A DNA stretch of 64,000 nucleotides, taken from the NCBI RefSeq assembly GCF_036373705.1, contig NC_089866.1, positions 25,413,001 through 25,477,000 on the forward strand. Direction: 5' to 3'. Shown here in pieces: positions 60,761 to 64,000 of the stretch. Each line of letters opens with the position of its first letter. Position 1 is the stretch's first letter. A program made the position numbers and the translations under genes. The stretch is from Amia ocellicauda. Taxonomy: Eukaryota; Chordata; Actinopteri; Amiiformes; Amiidae. The notes under the pieces were generated by a model that saw only the letters and a list, made by a program, of their open reading frames with translations, did not search any database and had not been told where the DNA came from.

Positions 60761-61787
60761 ACTATAGTCTTTATTTAAATATTTTACAGCTCTTAAAATA
60801 TATTTACAGAAACTATTCCTGCATTATTGTATTTGTACACAACAAAAAGCATGTGCAGTTCTCCCACGACGCTGCCTACGCAAAAGTGTCAAGAACCTAA
60901 TCTCGACGTCAGAAGCACCCCCACACGAGCGGAGAGTTTAAGAACAGGACACGGGACGGCCTTCTACATGCTGGAGACAGGGATAAGCTGGCTTTGCAAT
61001 GAGGCTGCTTACAACACAGAACTGGATTCGTCGTTTAAGGCCGATATGGTGCCCGTTTGGACTAGTCTAAGGCTTACTCCGGTCCCCACAACTGCCAGCC
61101 CAATTCACACATTAAAACTGGAGGCTGAAAACATCTTGCCAACAAAAACACAAACAAAAATGTTCTTATTTTTAATTAAGCCTTTGGCAGATTTTCTCCA
61201 AAGCCACGTATATAGGGGCTCATTTACACAGCTGCGTTTTTGCTGGAGCCATCTAGGGAAGGGAAGGGAAGGTAGGAGAGCAGAGTCTCAGACAGAATTT
61301 GAACCCTATACTGCACATCTATCACCTCCAGCTTTAAACATAAGTGGCACTAAACATCTTGCAATCTGAATTCCAGAAGTCATCCAGATTTTACATTTAT
61401 TATAGTTTTTAGGCTTTGGAAAGGATTGAAGCCAAAAGGACAACACTAAGGGCTGGTTTCACAGGTTAGCACTAGTCTGGGACTACCTAATATTATTTTA
61501 GGTAGAGCAGTCCAAGGCTAGTTCTAACCTGCACAGGTCTCTGAAAACAGCTATAAGATTCTTGATGTTAGCTTACATTTTGCTGCCTCAAACCCAGGGC
61601 TACAGTTTTGGAGATGCACAGAAGCATACAGTAAAGCAGACCGCAGTGCGAGCACCAGAGGTGTAGAGAAGCAAATCCCAGAGGTACAAACAGCTTTAAC
61701 AAAGATCAAGCTCGTCATGCAGAGACTCCATTCGACCGATATTCATAAGAGCATGGCATCTAGCTTAGTAATTGTTATATATATTTA

Positions 61788-61858
61788 TTTTTCATTCAAA
61801 TTTCCACAATTAAAAAAGTACTTTCCCATTTTTTTAATTGTGGAAATCGAATGAAAAA
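61788..61858. repeat. Near-perfect inverted repeat (hairpin)
   Basis: Left arm 61788-61817 (TTTTTCATTCAAATTTCCAC AATTAAAAAA) and right arm about 61829-61858 are complementary apart from a one-base bulge and a mismatch, with a loop of about 12 nt. Would fold in RNA from either strand. Confidence 0.8.
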
Positions 61859-63704
61859 GAAATACTCCCTTCTATGTAGTGCATCCTACAGTAATTTAAC
61901 CATTCAAATTCACCTTGTTGTTTACCTGAAGAGAAGTAGTAAAACTTCATAGACTTTTGTATGCAATTTTTGTTTTAGGGTTTTTAAGAGTTGCCAACTT
62001 TAAAACAGTGTACAGCATTGCTAGGGACAAGGGACATTAGAGGGAGTGTCCAGCTCACGCTTCATTATGGCTTACCTTACCTACTTTGGTTTCACTCTAG
62101 AATTTAGAAAGCAAAATGCTAAACTCCCATTTTTCATCAGTGAAGCAAGACCACCTAGTTTTCAAACTCCTGAACACTGAGGCTGCTTATGAAATCAGTC
62201 GCTGGCTCTGTGCCCCTTTGATAACACTTATGCACAGACCACAATTATCAAAGGGGAGAAAAATAAATATGTCCAAGGCAAATCGAAATGGGAGCAAATC
62301 GAATACAAGATTTTGAAAGAACAAAAAACACTAAGCAGACTCTCTTTACATTACAGTATTTCTTTAGATTTTAAAACAGACAAGTAACAAATGAGATGAA
62401 GCCAAGGAAATACATGTCTTTGGTGCACCTGCATCTCAACCAGCACGCACGGCCGTCGAGCGCAGTGGTGGTCTCAGTCTGCTACCCAGTGTCCAGCCCT
62501 TGTTTATTTGTGTGGCTGTTAATCCCAAGTGCACTGCACAACACTGACCATGTGGGTCCTGAACTGCTCCGTGGCAGTTTACAGTATTGGGAAGATTATT
62601 ATTCACTTAATTTGAAATAATGTTTCTCAACTCTCAAAGCAGTTGATTCAATTTAACCAAAACCACACATTTGTGACTGAATACAGGCACTGATCTGCAA
62701 CTGGTTCTTTCAGCAGAAAGCTTACTTGGCATGGAAAGCCATGCCATGTGTTTAGTGATTTTCCACAAAGAGTCAGAGTCAGTGTTAGTTACCCAACTGG
62801 AAAAATGCAATTACAAAAATATATAGATCACCACATGTGAGTGTCAGTCAAGTGGCCAGTGATTAGGCTATAGATCTATTGGTAGCTGAAGTAAAGTGCA
62901 TTTCAGTAATAATGACATCCCTCCCAGCCTAATTGTGAAGCATGTTATGAGTGAATAATGACATACCTGTGCACTACATTTGATCACAATGGGTTTAAAA
63001 GGTATGAAAGACATCAGGACTATATGGAAAGCAGGCACAATAGCACAAGGGTCTCAGTTCTCTATACCTTAACTGGGTAGCACACAGATCCTCCAAATCA
63101 CGATTGAGCTGAGCATATCAATACAGGAATAGTCAAATGAAAATCAAAATTTATTGGTTTCACTAGTGAGAAGCTTAAAAAAAAAAAAAAAAACCACAAA
63201 TAATGCCTGTTACAAGCATGATGAGCAATTTAAATAAAATCGACATGTACACAGTACATGTAAAAGTTGAGTTTAAATTACAAAATAAATCAGCTGCACA
63301 GAAAGTTATGCACATACACAGTACAGATCTACAGAAGACAAACACATCCTGATGTCAGCCATGTGAAAGTAACAGTAACACTAAAAACCTTTCACAACCG
63401 AGTTACCTGATTCATATAGAGAGGTTTATTGAGAAGATGGCTTGAGGACTTTCATTGCGGGCATGAATAAGATCATAATAAGGGGGGCAAAATTAATGTG
63501 TTAAGAAGTCATTATTACCCTCTCTTCACACTACCCCAACTAATGTACTGCCAGATTGATTCAGTTTAACAATGAGACACTGGAGAAAAAAAAAAGTTAT
63601 AAAAATAAACCTTTATTATTCATATCTGACCTATGCTCTCTCCGATGTAAGCATTCACAGATGCTAGTATTATTCTTGTGCGTTAATGGTAGTTTTAGGT
63701 TACC

Positions 63705-63734
<30 letters not shown>

Positions 63735-63757
<23 letters not shown>

Positions 63758-63759
63758 TA
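63735..63759. repeat. (TA)n(CA)n microsatellite
   Basis: An A run, TA units and about 11 CA units directly before the terminal Tc1-like element. Confidence 0.95.
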
Positions 63760-63761
63760 TA

Positions 63762-64000
63762 CAGTGAGGGGAAAAAAGTATTTGATCCCCTACTGATTTT
63801 GTATGTTTGCCCACTGACAAAGAAATGATCAGTCTATAATTTTAATGGTAGGTGTATTTTAACAGTGAGAGACAGAATAACAAAACAAATCCAGAAAAAT
63901 GCATTTCAAAAAAGTTATACATTGATTTGCATGTTAATGAGGGAAATAAGTATTTGATCCCCTATCAGTCAGCAAGATTTCTGGCTCCCAGGTGTCTTTT
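63762..64000 (+). mobile_element. Tc1-like element, family 3, cut by window edge
   Basis: Starts CAGTGAGGGGAAAAAAGTAT after TA at 63760-63761 and matches the reverse complement of the right end of the element at 30988-32540 through AGTCAGCAAGATTTCTGGCT and the CCCAGGTGTCTTTT that follows. The transposase would lie to the right on the plus strand. Confidence 0.9.

Larger units (their letters stand above)
60761..63761 (-). other. Probable PPTC7 3' untranslated region (minus strand)
   Basis: On the minus strand, 60790 to 60761 reads ATATTTAAATAAAGACTATA, with a good AATAAA at about 60767-60772, and the genes RAD9B and this one would converge. In human the next gene after RAD9B is PPTC7, transcribed in the opposite direction with a long 3' UTR. 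No coding sequence of PPTC7 is inside the window, so this is an inference from gene order and the signal only. A 180-codon plus-strand frame (60827-61369) has no recognisable domain. Confidence 0.4.

Noticed and set aside
60827-61369. 180-codon plus-strand frame
   Set aside because: No domain, odd composition, and antisense to the presumed PPTC7 3' UTR; likely chance.

Overview
The window is nuclear DNA of a ray-finned fish. The genes have many short exons with GT-AG introns, conserved vertebrate proteins, polyadenylation signals, long (TA)n microsatellites, and many Tc1-like transposons of types typical of fish genomes. I cannot name the species.

The gene order reproduces the human 12q24.11 block ANAPC7-ARPC3-GPN3-FAM216A-VPS29-RAD9B-(PPTC7), with one extra gene. 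From left to right: the 5' half of ANAPC7 (minus, runs off the left edge); a complete UBE2G1-type ubiquitin-conjugating enzyme gene (plus, 4601-9075), which is absent from this place in human; ARPC3 (minus, 14348-17380); GPN3 (minus, 19529-24041); an 11 kb repeat-filled gap holding several Tc1-like elements and two decayed fragments of axonemal-type genes (DRC1-like and Tctex1-domain); FAM216A (plus, 35416-38320); VPS29 (minus, 39623-43911); RAD9B (plus, 44310-59337); and about 3 kb that is probably the 3' untranslated region of PPTC7 on the minus strand. For every complete gene I derived exon borders by hand. The summed lengths keep frame and match or nearly match the human proteins: UBE2G1 169 aa, ARPC3 178, GPN3 284, FAM216A 256, VPS29 182, RAD9B 422. 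Borders may be off by a base in places.

The genes are independent housekeeping or cell-cycle genes rather than a pathway: APC/C scaffold, ubiquitin E2, Arp2/3 subunit, RNA polymerase II assembly GTPase, a poorly known FAM216 protein, retromer subunit and a 9-1-1 checkpoint clamp subunit. Two gene pairs start head to head a few hundred bases apart (ANAPC7/UBE2G1 and VPS29/RAD9B), suggesting shared divergent promoters. The GPN3/FAM216A pair, close together in human, has been pushed 11 kb apart by repeat insertions.

Mobile DNA: at least five Tc1-like families. Family 1 has three internally deleted copies (17595, 21007, 24998). Family 2 has one copy with a nearly intact DD34E transposase (25625-26845). 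Family 3 has one frameshifted copy (30988-32540), one end fragment (26858) and one copy cut by the right edge (63762). Family 4 is present as fragments (27057, 49043). Family 5 is a rearranged head-to-head copy inside RAD9B intron 2 (45054-46672). A CR1-like LINE with most of its reverse transcriptase core deleted sits in UBE2G1 intron 1. I found no CRISPR array, tRNA, rRNA or retrovirus-like element, and nothing I would call a new biological system. The most interesting items are the additional UBE2G1 gene, the shared-deletion Tc1 derivatives, the head-to-head Tc1 chimera, the axonemal-gene relics and a probable GC-AG intron in FAM216A.
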